DNA from: Ehretia macrophylla
Lineage: Eukaryota; Streptophyta; Magnoliopsida; Boraginales; Ehretiaceae
DNA length: 64,000 bases
Assembly: GCA_037974665.1 (NCBI GenBank)
Contig: CM075777.1
Location: forward strand, 13,725,001 to 13,789,000
Direction of reading: 5' to 3'
The position numbers were made by a program, and so were the translations under genes. The notes under the pieces were generated by a model that was not told the origin of the DNA, ran no database searches, and saw only the letters and a list, made by a program, of their open reading frames with translations. Below, in pieces: positions 35,900-47,400 of the stretch; position 1 is the first letter of the stretch, and each line of letters begins with the position of its first letter.

Positions 35900-37586
35900 T
35901 ACGTTGGGTTTTTATTCCTACAGGAGTTATCATCATTGTTGCTTAAAACCTCGATCTCAGGTTTCTCTATCTCCTCAGGAACATCCCTATTTTTCTTTCT
36001 ATCCTTGTTGTCTACTACTTTCCCACTCCTAAGGGTAGTTACAGCCTTAGCCTATTCGTGGGCGGTCTCAGTTTGGACATTACTACATTGTCCTCGTGGA
36101 TTTTCCAAGGTTTGAGATGGGAGTTTACCCTCGTCTCTCTTACTCATAGTTTGGGCCATCTACCCGATTTGTCCCTTAAGTTTAGCAATAGACTGTTGCT
36201 GAACTTGGACCAATTGTAAGAGTTTATCAAACTTGTCATCAGATGATGACTGTGCAGGAGGAAAAGCGGGGAAATTGTTCCGCTGTGTTCGAAACAGTTC
36301 TTTCCGAACTGGGTACAAACCGGGAGGGTTAGAATTTTGTGGCCTTTGATATTACTGCTAAGGGAAACGAGGCTCAAAATTTCCCTGTTGTTTATGATAT
36401 TGTTGTTGAGGAAATTGAGTCTCACGATTCCCTTGTCACCACGAAAATGCGGGATTGTCTCACCAACCAGGATTATACGTGTTTGAATATGGATTGTAAT
36501 TTCTCTTATATCCTTGAGTAGTGAAGACTTGTTCTTGCATAAATTCAGAAAATTGTGTGCTGATTGGATAGTCTAGAGTAGAGTGATCTACTGCAGAACA
36601 TATAGCACAAACTTTTGTGATTTGAGGAGCTTGTTTGTGACCAAGTAGACCCTAAAGACATGAATTTTTCTAATTGAAGTGCTAGGGCATCTACTTTGTT
36701 GGTCAATTGGGTGTTGGAGTTAGAGTTAACCTCATACAATGCCCTCTTTTGGGGGTTATGGATGCTTCTAGTTTCTTTATCTATATATGTGTTCTGAAGA
36801 GAATCTTCAGCTATATTTTCAATTCTACTCCAAGCTTCGTCTGTTGTGAGGTTATAAAAACCTCCATTACTCATTGCATTAACCATCATTTTCTGATGAG
36901 GTGTAAGACCCTTAAAGAAATAATGCAATAGTTCATGACGGGCAAACCCATGGTGAGGACACTGATTCCTAGGATCTATAAATCTTTCCCAAGCTTCATG
37001 AAAAGACTCTAAGTCCGACTAAACAAACGACATGATGTCTATTCGCAGAGTAGTGGTTCTGGCCATTGGGAAGAACCTATTTAAGAATTTCAAACAAGTT
37101 CTTCCCAAGATGTTATAACTCCTGCATCTAAATGATTTAGCCATTGTTTGGCTTTGTCTTTCAAAGAAAACGGAAATAGAAGCAGGTGAATGATCTCATG
37201 GCTACATTAGGGATGTGAAGCATAGAACATGCTTCCAAGAATTGTATGATATGAGCGTGAGGGCTTTCAGTGCTCTTCTTGTACAAGGAAGGAAAATTTG
37301 AAATTGTCCCTTTCTTTAGCTCAAAGTTAACATTGCCAAGAGCCGGTGGGGCTATGGCAAATTTAAGGTTGTAATCACCCGGAGAGAAATGTTGACGAAG
37401 AGTCATTTGTGGGTCAACGGGTCAATTAACAGGTCGGTTAATAGGTTGAGTTATAGGAAGAGGCGGTATGTTATGGACATTTTCTTCTTGTTCCCCAAGC
37501 GGGATTTATACTCGCCTTCGCAGAGTTTTCTGGGGCTCAGGATCAAACTGGGCAAGTTCCAGATTTAAGGAACGACGCCCGTGCAT
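35900..37586 (-). pseudogene. gag: E6 gag (Athila type), broken
   Basis: Starts MHGRRSLNLELAQFDPEPQK at 37586. Capsid-type residues follow (PALGNVNFELKKGTI, HIIQFLEACS, then FFKGLTPHQKMMVNAMSNGG). A zinc-knuckle remnant (Cys-Ala-Ile-Cys-...-His-...) near 36590 has Tyr in place of the last Cys. Next comes NPYSNTYNPGW, typical of Athila gag, and finally a TLRSGK motif near 36030, the usual gag-protease border marker of this lineage. Stops at about 37508 and 37421 lie near the start, and there are frameshifts before 36928 and later. Confidence 0.82.
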
Positions 37587-37889
37587 GCAAAATAAACTAA
37601 AGCTAAGTGCAATAAGTAAAGACAAAAAATAAACTAAGTATATTAACTAAATACATAAAGTAAACTAAGTACTTAATTAAAGAAAGAAATTAAGCTAAGT
37701 ATATGTGCAAGCTATTTTTAACAAAGCATAATATGAACAGTTTATGTGCAAGTATTATACAGACAATATACAAATTTATAAGCTATGTGCAAAATACTTT
37801 ACAAGTAGAATTTGTACAATTTAACACAAATAATTACAACACTTAAAACAAGTTCACAGTTTAATTCAAAAACTAAACTAGACTGTGCT

Positions 37890-37907
37890 TCCCCGGCAAC
37901 GGCGCCA
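37890..37907 (-). other. E6 primer binding site
   Basis: The minus strand reads TGGCGCCGTTGCCGGGGA, the site characteristic of Athila and related Tat elements (usually ascribed to tRNA-Asp), six bases inside the LTR edge at 37914. It differs from the initiator Met-tRNA site of all other elements here. Confidence 0.9.
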
Positions 37908-37913
37908 AAAACT

Positions 37914-39716
37914 TGATGTGTTCGGGTTGTGCGTTAAAAATGTGCACAATAAACCAAGTTAAAATACCCGTAAGTGCATGGTTCTTTGCAGTGTAGTGTG
38001 CTTAGAGTGCGGAATCATACCACAGGGAAACGCATTAACAAGTTGGTGAAGTAGTGTGTGAAAATGTTTAAAGCGAAAGTGTAATAGTTTATACAAGATG
38101 TTTGATTATACTACAGCTAAATTAAACTAACTAAATATGGATTCAAGGGGTAGGGATCTAGAGGATTGAATATGTAAATTAGACAATTAATCTAGGCTCG
38201 GTATTCAAAATTATCTGATTCACTGCAAGAGGTTAAACTATAAGCATTTAACCTAGTCAATTAACTTAGCCTATTAAAATCCCGATTACTACTCTGAAGT
38301 AGGTGCCGTTCCATCCTTCGTATGGATCTATCCTTGCAACCTAGTGTAAACGGTCTGTTTTAACTAAGTAATTAACTTCTCCTTTCTAGTCTAGAAACTA
38401 TGGTCTACTTAAAAACATTACCTATAGTCACTTGGAATCTTTTAAGTTTGTCAAGCTATTTGATTCACTTTCTAAAACATGGATACATGGCACGAAAGTA
38501 AAGCTAACATAACATCTACTTAAAAGCATTACGTTATGAAAGACAATAATGATAGTAAAGTAATCATACATCTACTAAAAAGCATTACGTATGAAAGATA
38601 TTATTGAATTAAAATAAGCCATGTATTGCATTTAAAGCATATAATCTAAATCCGAGACCGTATATTAAAAGACTAACATTTACAATATTCTCTCCTAGAT
38701 ATCAATCTACTCAGACAGAATTGAATACAAATTCTATAAAAAAAAAAGAGTCAAGAAAGGCTCCCCTGTATTAACGAACGCGTATTTCTGATCCCATAAA
38801 TTTGAGCAGAAGTCCGACGCAAAGTAGCTAATCGAGCGGAGCTAATTTCCCTCGAATAAGAACTTCTAGGATGAGTTTCCCCCGAATAAGAGCTTTCCTA
38901 TTAAAAGCTATTCGGGCAGAACCTCCCCCAGATATTAACTACTTGGGTCGGACTTCCACCAAATAGTAGCTATTCGGGCAAAATTTCCCCGAATAAGAAC
39001 TACCTAGGTGGGATTTCCCCCGTATCTTACTAACTAAATACGACTAAAACTAAAAACTATCTAGAATTAACTCGAAATTTGTTTAAAAATAACCAAAATC
39101 CAAATTAATTAAACAAATTCGGAGGGAAGGGGGCCTATTTATAGGCAAATTATTAGAGGCGTGCTCGAGCGCCCTGTAGGCACGCTCGAGCGAGCTTCTG
39201 TGCGGTCCGTTGAATGCCTGACATGTGGCGGCTTTCGGATTATTCCTGGGGCACGCTCGAGCACCAGTTCGGTTCACTCGAGCGCTATTCTGCTCCAACA
39301 TTGAATTTGCGACACGTGTTTTCTTCCAGAACATTGTGGATTTTTCTACATAGGGCGTTCGAGCACCAAGAGGGAGCACTCGAGCACCCATCTGTTGACT
39401 TTTTAGCTCCGTTTGTTGACTTTTGACCGAGCATTGACTGAGGCGTTTCTAAGCTATTTTGAGCATTCCGAGTCTGACTACGCGTTAGTTTAGGCCAAAT
39501 TCCAACTCTATCAGCTTCATTCTTCCACCGCTCCGTATATTTTCCCTCTTTTTCACTTCTTGACTTGCATTTTGGATTATTTTGGGTCTGAATTTCTACT
39601 TTAATGTATCATCCTACATTGCATTGAAAGTATTAAAGTGTTGCAATAATTCTCAAATTAAGATGCAAATGTAGTACAAATACCAAGGTCTGAGTGCTGC
39701 AAATATAGTCACATCA
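37914..39716 (-). repeat. E6 5' LTR (1803 bp)
   Basis: Begins TGATGTG and ends TCACATCA on the plus strand. Pairs with 26004-27781 and has the same repeat blocks. The leader 37587-37889 is AT-rich and non-coding. Confidence 0.92.
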
Positions 39717-41310
39717 CCGGCCATTCTGCATAAGTACACAACCCAAGCCCTCCTTGGATGCATCGCTGTAGATAACAATATTATCGATTCCCTCTGGTAG
39801 AGCAAGTACTGGAGCAGTAGTCAATCTCTTTTTCAACTCTTGAAACCCACTCTCGCACTTCTCATCCCAAATAAAGCTGGTCTGTTTCTGAGTTAACTTA
39901 GAAAGTGGTCCTGCAATCTTAGAAAAATCCTTCACAAACCTACAGCAATAGCCCGCCAAGCCAAGGAAACTACGAACCTCTGAAACATTCTCCGGCCTTT
40001 CCAAGATATCACCACTTCAATCTTAGTAGGATCTATTGAAATACCGCTCTGTGTAATCACATGGCAAAGAAAAGATATTTGTTGCAGCCAAAATTCACAT
40101 TTGCTAAACTTCGCAAAAAACTAATGCTCCTGCAGCTTCTGTAGGACAAGTTGAAGATGTTGCTCGTGCTCCGATTCAAACTTAGAATAAACCAAGATAT
40201 CATCAATAAAGATTACCACGAATTGGTCCAAGTACGGCTGAAAGACCAGATGTATAAGATCCATGAATGCTGTCAGTGCATTAGTCAATCCAAAGGGCAT
40301 AACAATAAACTTATAATGCCCGTACCGAGTCCTGAAAGCAGACTTCGGAACATCCTCCGTACGAATCCGAAGCTGATAATACCCCTGCCTCAAGTCAAAT
40401 TTAGAGTAGACTTTGGCTCCTTGAAGTTGATCAAACAACTCGTCAATCAGTGGTAAATGATACTTGTTCTTGGTGGTCACCTGATTCAAACCACGATAGT
40501 CGATACATAATCTCAAGGTACCATCCTTCTTTTTCACAAATAAAACAGGTGTTCCCCATGGTGAAGAACTCTGCTGAATGAAACCCTTCTCTAACAACTC
40601 CTGCAATTGTGTTTTCAGCTCCTTAAGTTCATCTGATGCCATCCGGTACGCTGATTTAGAAATAGGTTGAGTACCGGGAATCAGATTAACCACAAACTCA
40701 ACATCTCTCTCTGGTGACAATCCTGGCAACTCCTCGGAAAATACATTGGGATATTCCCGAATAATAGAAACTTCCTCTAGCTTTAGCTTATCAGATGGCT
40801 TATTGATCAAATAAGCTAGATAACCCGAACACCCCTTACTCACCAGCTTAACAACTTTAGTTGATGAGATAATAAAACTCGTCTTAGCATCCCGGTTCCC
40901 CGTTACCTCTACCACTGGCTAATTTGGCATATGAAACTATACTACGTTTGTTCTACAGTTTAACTGATCATCATACTTAGAAAGCTAGTCCATACCCAAG
41001 ATAACATCATATCCCCGGATAGGAAACAAGATAAGGTCCGAAGGAAAATCCTGACCCTTAACATGTATTTTACAGTCTTTACATACTAAGCCAGTCACAT
41101 ACTTATCAGTTAAAAAGTGCTAATCTCAACCACATAAGGCAATCTTTCAGGTTGCATGTTAACACATGCACACAAGTCGGCATAATGAAAGAATACGTAG
41201 CACCAGAATCAATCAACACTTTAACAAGTTGATCAAGTATAAGAAAGTTACCTTCCATTACTGTCGTATCCTCAGGAACCTCCTCCAAATCGACTGCGTA
41301 GGCCCGAGCC
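39717..41310 (-). pseudogene. pol: E5 pol, 5' part: protease, RT, start of RNase H
   Basis: Protease retains Asp-Ser-Gly-Ala-Thr (about 41190-41215), followed by a frameshift at the VHVLTCNL stretch. RT (40121-40915) is nearly whole, with [20 protein letters not shown] and the catalytic [10 protein letters not shown] near 40200. RNase H begins at 40004 ([17 protein letters not shown]) after a one-base loss relative to E1 at about 40004-40010, and runs to [11 protein letters not shown] before E6 interrupts it. Continues at 26003. Confidence 0.88.
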
Positions 41311-42518
41311 TGAACTCGCTACTGTTGAGGTGTACCACCGGTAGGTCGGCCCTGATAACCCTGAGTCGTTGCCCGACCCTCAAACCTCTGAAATCTAGGG
41401 CAATCCCTCGCCCTATATGATTGCTACCGTAACCTAGACACGTTCTTGCGTTCATCCTACAGTCAGCCTCCACATGGCCCTGACATTTATAGTAAGCACA
41501 CTACGGTGATGAAACACTAACACTGCCCCTAGAAGACCCAGAAGTTGAAAAAGTAGGTGTACCAGCTAACTGCTGAGGTCTCGCAATGCTAGGCCTATAT
41601 TGACCCTGAGAGTGGGCCGGCCTGAATTGTGACTGAGCCTGATAAGACCCCTGCTGAAACTGAGGCCAATAGTAACCCTACTGCACCGAAGGCCTATAAC
41701 CACCCTGTTGTACTGAAGGTGTATACCCAACCTGCTGACCCTGCAGCTGAAATAGCCTCTTACTAGGCTGACTAGATACAATATGTTCCCCTTTCCTCTT
41801 CTCTAACCTGGATGCCACATCAAAAGCCTCAGAAAATATATCATACTGATTTAGAGCCATCGCATCCTGAATCTCAAGCCTCAAACCCAACATAAACCTC
41901 CAGGTCTTGCTCTCTTCATCAACTACAAATTCCGGTGCATACCGGAACAGTCTGGTAAAAGTGGCCTCATACTGAGCCACTGAAGCATCACCCTGAACTA
42001 AAGACAGGAACTCCGCCTCTCTCTGCTCCCGTGCAATCTTCGGGACATACTTCGCCCGAAACACTCTAAGAAAGGTATCCCAAACATAAGGAGTACCTCG
42101 TGCCTCCCAACCGGCTCTCATTGTGCGCCAATACTCCTCTGCTTTATCATCAAACAAATAGATTGCATAAGTGACTTTCCTCTCATCAGTATAGTCTAGA
42201 GGATCGAATATCTTCTCAATCTTATTAATCCAAGCTTCCGCCTTCCTATCATCTGGCTCTCCCTGGAACCTAGGTGGATAATAACCCAAGAACTCTTTCA
42301 ACGTACCACGCCCGTGGTAACCATCCTGAACATTCAACAATTGAGTCTGTAATGTATGTGCTTGGGCAACCTGCCCTGCTAGTATCTATGTCTGCCCTGC
42401 CATAATCTCCGTCATCCTATCCATGGCTGCACCAATATGGTCATCACCCCGATCTCAGCCCAGTGCCACATTATCCGGTGCCTCGTCAACTACCTCTGGT
42501 TCTTGGTCTACTAGCCAT
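41311..42518 (-). pseudogene. gag: E5 gag, broken
   Basis: The capsid domain is continuous from 42340 to 41678 (FLGYYPPRFQGEPDDRKAE, VQGDASVAQYEATFTRLF, RFMLGLRLEIQDAMALN), then a Gln-rich linker with a stop at 41678. The zinc knuckle near 41480 has lost its second Cys (Tyr), and a frameshift follows after CLGYGSN. The start codon nearest the capsid is at 42518 (Met-Ala-Ser-Arg-Pro-Arg-Thr) but is out of frame with the capsid; a second gag start at 42964 lies in the duplicated leader. Confidence 0.82.
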
Positions 42519-42803
42519 TCTACTAATCAAAGAGTTAGCACAGGTTATAGCACATAGACGGGCTATAGACAATTATTAGCCCCTAAACAACAAACTCACA
42601 TAAAGCACGTAAATCACTTAAGTATCAATTACATAAACAAATTGATCACATAATCACATAATCACATAGTCACTAAATCACATAATCACTTAATCACTTA
42701 ATCATATTGACACACATTTCAATTTTCTTTCACTTCATACATACTTTCATGCTAAGATCATTACCCACATTCCGAGAATACCCCGGCTGACAACTAAACA
42801 TGC

Positions 42804-42815
42804 GCTCTGATACCA
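42804..42815 (-). other. E5 displaced primer binding site
   Basis: A perfect TGGTATCAGAGC (minus strand) that is not next to an LTR; it belongs to the inner copy of the duplicated leader. Confidence 0.82.
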
Positions 42816-43227
42816 CTTATCTGTGACTGCCCTGCCATAATCTCCATCATCATATCCATGGCAGCAGCTATATGGTTATCACCCCTATCTCGGTCCGATG
42901 CCACATTATTTGGTGCCTCGTCAACTACCTTAGGCCTACCTTTGGTTCTTGGTCTACCAGTCATTCTACTAATCAAAGAGTTAGCATAAGTTATAGCACA
43001 TAGACAGGCTATAGATAATTATTAGCACACAAGCAACAAACTCATATAAAACACATAAATCACATAAACAAGTTGATCACATAATTACATAGTCACTAAA
43101 TCACATAATCACTTAATCACTTAATCATATTGTCACACATTTCACTTTTCTTTTCACTTCATACATACTTTCATGCTAAGACTATTACCCACATTCCGAG
43201 AATACCCCGGCTGACAACTAAACATGC

Positions 43228-43239
43228 GCTCTGATACGA
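43228..43239 (-). other. E5 primer binding site
   Basis: The minus strand reads TCGTATCAGAGC, one mismatch from the initiator Met-tRNA complement, five bases from the 5' LTR edge at 43245. It is the site that would have been used. Confidence 0.85.
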
Positions 43240-43244
43240 CTTAA

Positions 43245-45698
43245 TGTAATGCCCCAACTCGACCCTACTTAAGATCAGTCAGGACGCAACGGAATTTCGG
43301 TAAAATAACGACAGTAAATAGGACACCAAGGCTCTAAACCAACCTCTTATAACTCATACAACCAACTCCACAAACAATTCAACAATAAACAACACAACCA
43401 TAATATACATTAAACATTCTTTCACCATTTCATCCATAAGTTATACGCCTCCGTTCCAACACCATACATTTACCATATAGCATATATTTCCAAAATAGAT
43501 TATAACCAATCTAGCAACCTAATCATGTTCCAAAACAAGGCTACCAAGCAAGTAACATTTAATTAATTATCTTTACAACATCTTATACATCATAAACTTC
43601 TAAGTAAAAACAAAACAACTAGTTCCAATTTTCAAGATAACAAATGAGTACAACATCTCAGATATCAAGAACAAGACTCTGGCACATAGGACTTGTCCAC
43701 ATATGGCATATTCTCAGCCTCCTGAGGCACGTACCCGTAATCTTGTTCAATTTCACTTGTATACATGCAATAATTGAGAGTGAGCTTATATAAAACAAGT
43801 CCAGTGAGGATTCAATAGGTCCCTAACAGTATTTACTATACTCCTTAGAAATCATCCTTTGAGCAGTAAACACATAATAATCATCAATAACCATATAAGC
43901 ACATTAATAATAATAACCAATCAATAAATGATACTCTAGTTGGTGTAACTCCAAACGCCATCATGATCTCAACCATTCTTCTTATAACTCCCCATTACTC
44001 ACGTATCCGAGGTACCTCACTAGTCCCTCCCTCCATGGCACCTCCGCCCATACGAGCTGGACGTAGTCTCTGGTAGTCATGTCGTTATCAACCCGATAGC
44101 CCGACGCTACCCTAGAGGTGGCACACACATACCAAGACTCATGACAATAATAATAATCAATTATATCTCAGGAGGACCACAAAGTAGGTTTCCTATTTCC
44201 CGGCTCATCAATAATCAATAATCAACTATCATCATTTTAACAAAATAACATCAAATAATCAATTAAACAACTAACAACAAAGTTAGATAACAAAGTAGGC
44301 CACCCAACTTAACATGCATTAAACCATACATCCAAACCCTAGTCTAACCATCAACAACTCACAATTCATTCACTCAAACACTACCCAAACACCTATAGAC
44401 AATATTTCAACATTTCAAAGAAAGACAACCCAAACTTCTAAAAGTCATAACTTACATTCTACTAATCCAATAACCTCCAAACTAGTTTCTATCACTCACC
44501 CACTCAATCGACAACATTAGCCCCCTCGGAAATCAACCATAATCCATCTAAATTAAGCCCAACAACCCTAAAACCCTAATGTATCATGGCTGAAATTTTT
44601 GGACTTTCATAGTGACATCACAATCAAAATTTTGGCATTACAACATTACTACCACGTATTTAACAAACTTTTAGAAACTAACAGTAATCAATTCCAACAA
44701 CCACAACAACAATTATTCAACAAATAGCCAAATTCTCAATTTTAATACCCGAAAAATAAAAATTCATGCTACCACAGTCCAAAATTGCTATAAATCCATA
44801 TAATCAGTCCTTTGCATCTACTGAGCAACAATCTAAAGTCAGTTTAGCATTTTACGAGCTAAATAACCAGTTATATGAAAAGACAAAAAAATAGCATTTT
44901 GAGATCTAGAATTTTTCTCTCACCTTTAATGTTATATGATGCAAGAAAGGTGTAGAATGGATGCCCAACAAGTGCAATCAAACTTTGGTTCAAGTGTATT
45001 AGCTTTGTATGGAAAAATCTATGAGAAAATTTGATCAAAAACCAAGCAAAAATGGCTCCTATGTTTCGGCCACGTCTATGAGTTTTGAGTATGTTTGAGT
45101 ATGTTTGAGCTTTGTTTTATGAGCTATTTTTAGTATATTATGCATATATAAGGCAAGTCAACAAAATAATGCAAAGTCAAAGTTGATTCATTTAGTCTTT
45201 TAATTGTTTTTCTAGTCTTTTAATTTAGTTTCTTGACTATTTTTCTCACAAATATGTATTCAACACTTAGAATACTTTTAGGTAGTTTATTTTAGGTGAC
45301 AAAAATTTTCACATGCAAAGACTTTCGCTTGACTTGATTAAAAACTCGATTTTCGTAAAAGAAAGTATAAAAACCTTTAAAATTTCAAAGCCGATTCAAA
45401 ATCCGTTTTAATCATACACAAGTATACTAACATCCGAGGACTAGGTTTTAAAACATTTAAAACACCCCTGTAAAAATTTTAGCGGACGAGTACTAAAAAT
45501 ACTATTCATAAAAACCGTCGATAAAATTTTCGATGCCGTTTTTTATGAAAATTTCATGAATGCACACTTAGCATGTAATAGAAATATAAATCATAGAATT
45601 AGCACATTATAATTCATATAACATATAAACAAGTCAAAGCACGCAAATCGAGGCAAAGACACGCAAATCGAAGTAAAGACGAAAAATAGGGTTTCACA
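43245..45698 (-). repeat. E5 5' LTR (2454 bp)
   Basis: Plus-strand ends TGTAATGCCCC and AGGGTTTCACA. Pairs with 21678-24118. Followed by the AAGCC half of the target duplication. Confidence 0.9.
43784..43792 (-). promoter_or_regulatory. E5 LTR promoter TATA box
   Basis: TATATAAGC on the minus strand at the conserved LTR position, followed by TCACTCTC. Inferred from conservation. Confidence 0.6.
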
Positions 45699-45703
45699 AA
45701 GCC

Positions 45704-46431
45704 CATGATCCACCATTCATATATCTTTGCATTCATACTATTTAAATTATTATAATTGTGATTATTAGTTTATAGTATGTTGAATGCTCAATGATTTGAT
45801 GAGATTATATTGACTCCCTGCGTGCAAACATATATTAGATTAACAAAACGGTAAAAGGAGTTTTATCATAATCCTTCGCCATCCTAGGATATTTAATAAG
45901 ACCTAAATGAATACAATCCCTCTTACCCAAAGGTAGAGGATATGTTTCAAAGTAAGTTTATTAAAATTGCTAGAATGAAACATAGAGATGCGGTTATCTT
46001 CCAAAATCTAATGACCAACATAGCCCTAAAGGTTTGAGGTTATTGATTCAATTTGTCAAATAACTAAGTGATGGGAAGTCCAATCTAACTAGATCACTTA
46101 ATCAATATAGCCACAAAGGTTTGAGACCAAAGTGATTTAGCGACTAAAATAGACCATACCCTATTTAGAGAAATAAACAACAAGGAGTTGTTGACCTTTG
46201 GTATTCATGTTTCAACATAGCCACAAAGGTTAGAGAAATATGTCTAATCATAGGAACTTAGTCATCCCACTTAGAGTCTTCTCATAGATTCATGTTTTGT
46301 CATTAAGGGAGTATGAGATTTAAAACAAATAGTGGGAGTAGCTATTTTGCAATTTAATAGTTTTGCATATATTCTTGTTAGCTTGCAATCTTACTTTTTG
46401 TTATATTTATTTTTTCTGTAGTTTATTTGCA
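45704..46431 (+). other. C1 upstream region (Copia leader or older host sequence)
   Basis: An AT-rich, non-coding stretch between the E5 target duplication and the Copia gag start. It contains three imperfect copies, about 85-110 bases apart, of a block like ATAGCCACAAAGGTT (near 46020, 46107 and 46217). I see no TG...CA boundary and no tRNA primer site, so the Copia 5' LTR is either absent or unrecognised. Confidence 0.5.
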
Positions 46432-47400
46432 ATGGCTTCATTCATAAATCCTATTTTGTCCATCCTTAATCATGATTATTTAATTAGACCAAACTTCGAG
46501 AAATGATACAAAAGTTTAAGGGTAATCCTCCAATTTGAGAGAATTGAGCATATTCTGGATGTCCCGACATTTGCTCTTATAAATGAGATTGCGTCCAAGA
46601 CCGACAAGATCACGTACTATAAGTGGGTCAAGGATAACATACATTCTAGGGGATACATTCTTTCATTAATGAGTGATGATCTGCGTCGATTCTATGAGGG
46701 GCTTTCTCATTCTGTGGATATCATTCGTTCATTGGAAGAATCCTTTGGTGAGTACAGTCAGTGTATAAGATTCCAGTTGACCCGTGAGCTTTTTAGTATA
46801 AGACTTGAAGAAGGGGGTGACGTGAGCCACTACTGCCTCAGAATGATTTACTTGGTAACTCAATTAGAGGCATTTGGTTTCGCTATGGATCCCCGACTTC
46901 AGGTAGAATAAGAATTGTTTCATGCACGTATGGATGAAGGTGCTGATATTAATAAATATACCCTCAGGATGATCACGTTGATCACTGAACTTGAGGCGTT
47001 TGACTTTACGATGGATTGTCAGTTACAGACGGATTTGATCATTCAGTCTCTGCTACCATCATTCAGTCAGTTTATTAACAACTTCAACATGAACAAGCTT
47101 GAATGTTCTCTGTCTGAGTTATTAAACATGTTAAAAACTACTCAGTCGCAGTTAAAGGGTGGCAAAGGGAAAGAGTCTGTCTTGACTGTTGCTTCATTTT
47201 CTGGCTCCAAGTCGAAAATGAAGAAAAATAACAACAAGAAAAAAAAAACTCTAGCCCTAAGGCCACATGAGGTATTGGTAAGAATAAGGGAACGGAAAAT
47301 ATATCTAAGGGTACTTGTTCCCACTACAAGCAAGATGGTCATTGGAAGAGAAACTGTCCATTGTATCTTCAATAGTTGAAGGAGCAGTGAGCTAGTGTAG
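46432..47400 (+). pseudogene. gag: C1 Copia gag, broken
   Basis: Ty1/copia capsid-type protein starting MASFINPILSILNHDYL at 46432. There is an early TGA near 46504, and the frame is then open to a TAA at 46909-46911. The typical Copia stretch LQTDLIIQSLLPSF...FNMNKLECSLSELLNML is present. A zinc-knuckle remnant follows about 47316-47360 in a shifted frame (Cys-Ser-His-Tyr-...-His-...-Cys, second Cys lost). A 42-codon segment is duplicated in tandem. Confidence 0.85.
46786..47037 (+). repeat. In-frame 126-bp tandem duplication in C1 gag
   Basis: Two adjacent 42-codon units start at Glu-Leu-Phe (46786 and 46912). 23 of 42 residues agree, including LRMI and LEAF, with no gap. The first unit ends in the TAA stop. 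The second has the residues usual for Copia gag at its end (LQTDL). Confidence 0.85.

Larger units (their letters stand above)
25999..39721 (-). mobile_element. E6: Athila-type Ty3-gypsy element inserted in E5 pol
   Basis: LTRs 26004-27781 and 37914-39716 begin TGATG and end CATCA. The flanks CTGGT (25999-26003) and CCGGC (39717-39721) are one 5-bp duplication with two C to T changes; removing E6 and one copy restores the E5 sequence in register with E1 at about 3310-3340. Gag, protease, RT and integrase match the Athila lineage (RT catalytic motif Phe-Met-Asp-Asp-Phe-Ser). The primer site is the TGGCGCC type. Length without S1 is about 11.3 kb. All coding parts are broken. S1 is inserted between RNase H and integrase. 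Confidence 0.92.
42392..43244 (-). repeat. E5 tandem duplication of leader, gag start and primer site
   Basis: About 420-435 bp occurs twice in tandem: 42392-42820 and 42827-43244. Each copy has the first gag codons, the TCACATAA-rich leader and a primer binding site. Only the right copy abuts the 5' LTR. The copies differ at several percent of positions. Confidence 0.87.
21673..45703 (-). mobile_element. E5: Tekay/Del-type Ty3-gypsy element, split by E6
   Basis: LTRs 21678-24118 and 43245-45698 are flanked by AAGCT (21673-21677) and AAGCC (45699-45703), a 5-bp target duplication with one change. Between them is a minus-strand gag-pol of the E1 type, with an Athila element (E6) inserted in the RNase H domain. 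The LTRs differ at roughly 7% of positions near their ends by eye, and the coding part has many frameshifts, so E5 is older than E1. It is inserted three bases beyond the end of the E4 LTR. Confidence 0.9.

Noticed and set aside
45704-46431. A possible Copia 5' LTR
   Set aside because: No TG...CA ends, no second copy in the window and no primer site next to it; left as undefined leader sequence.
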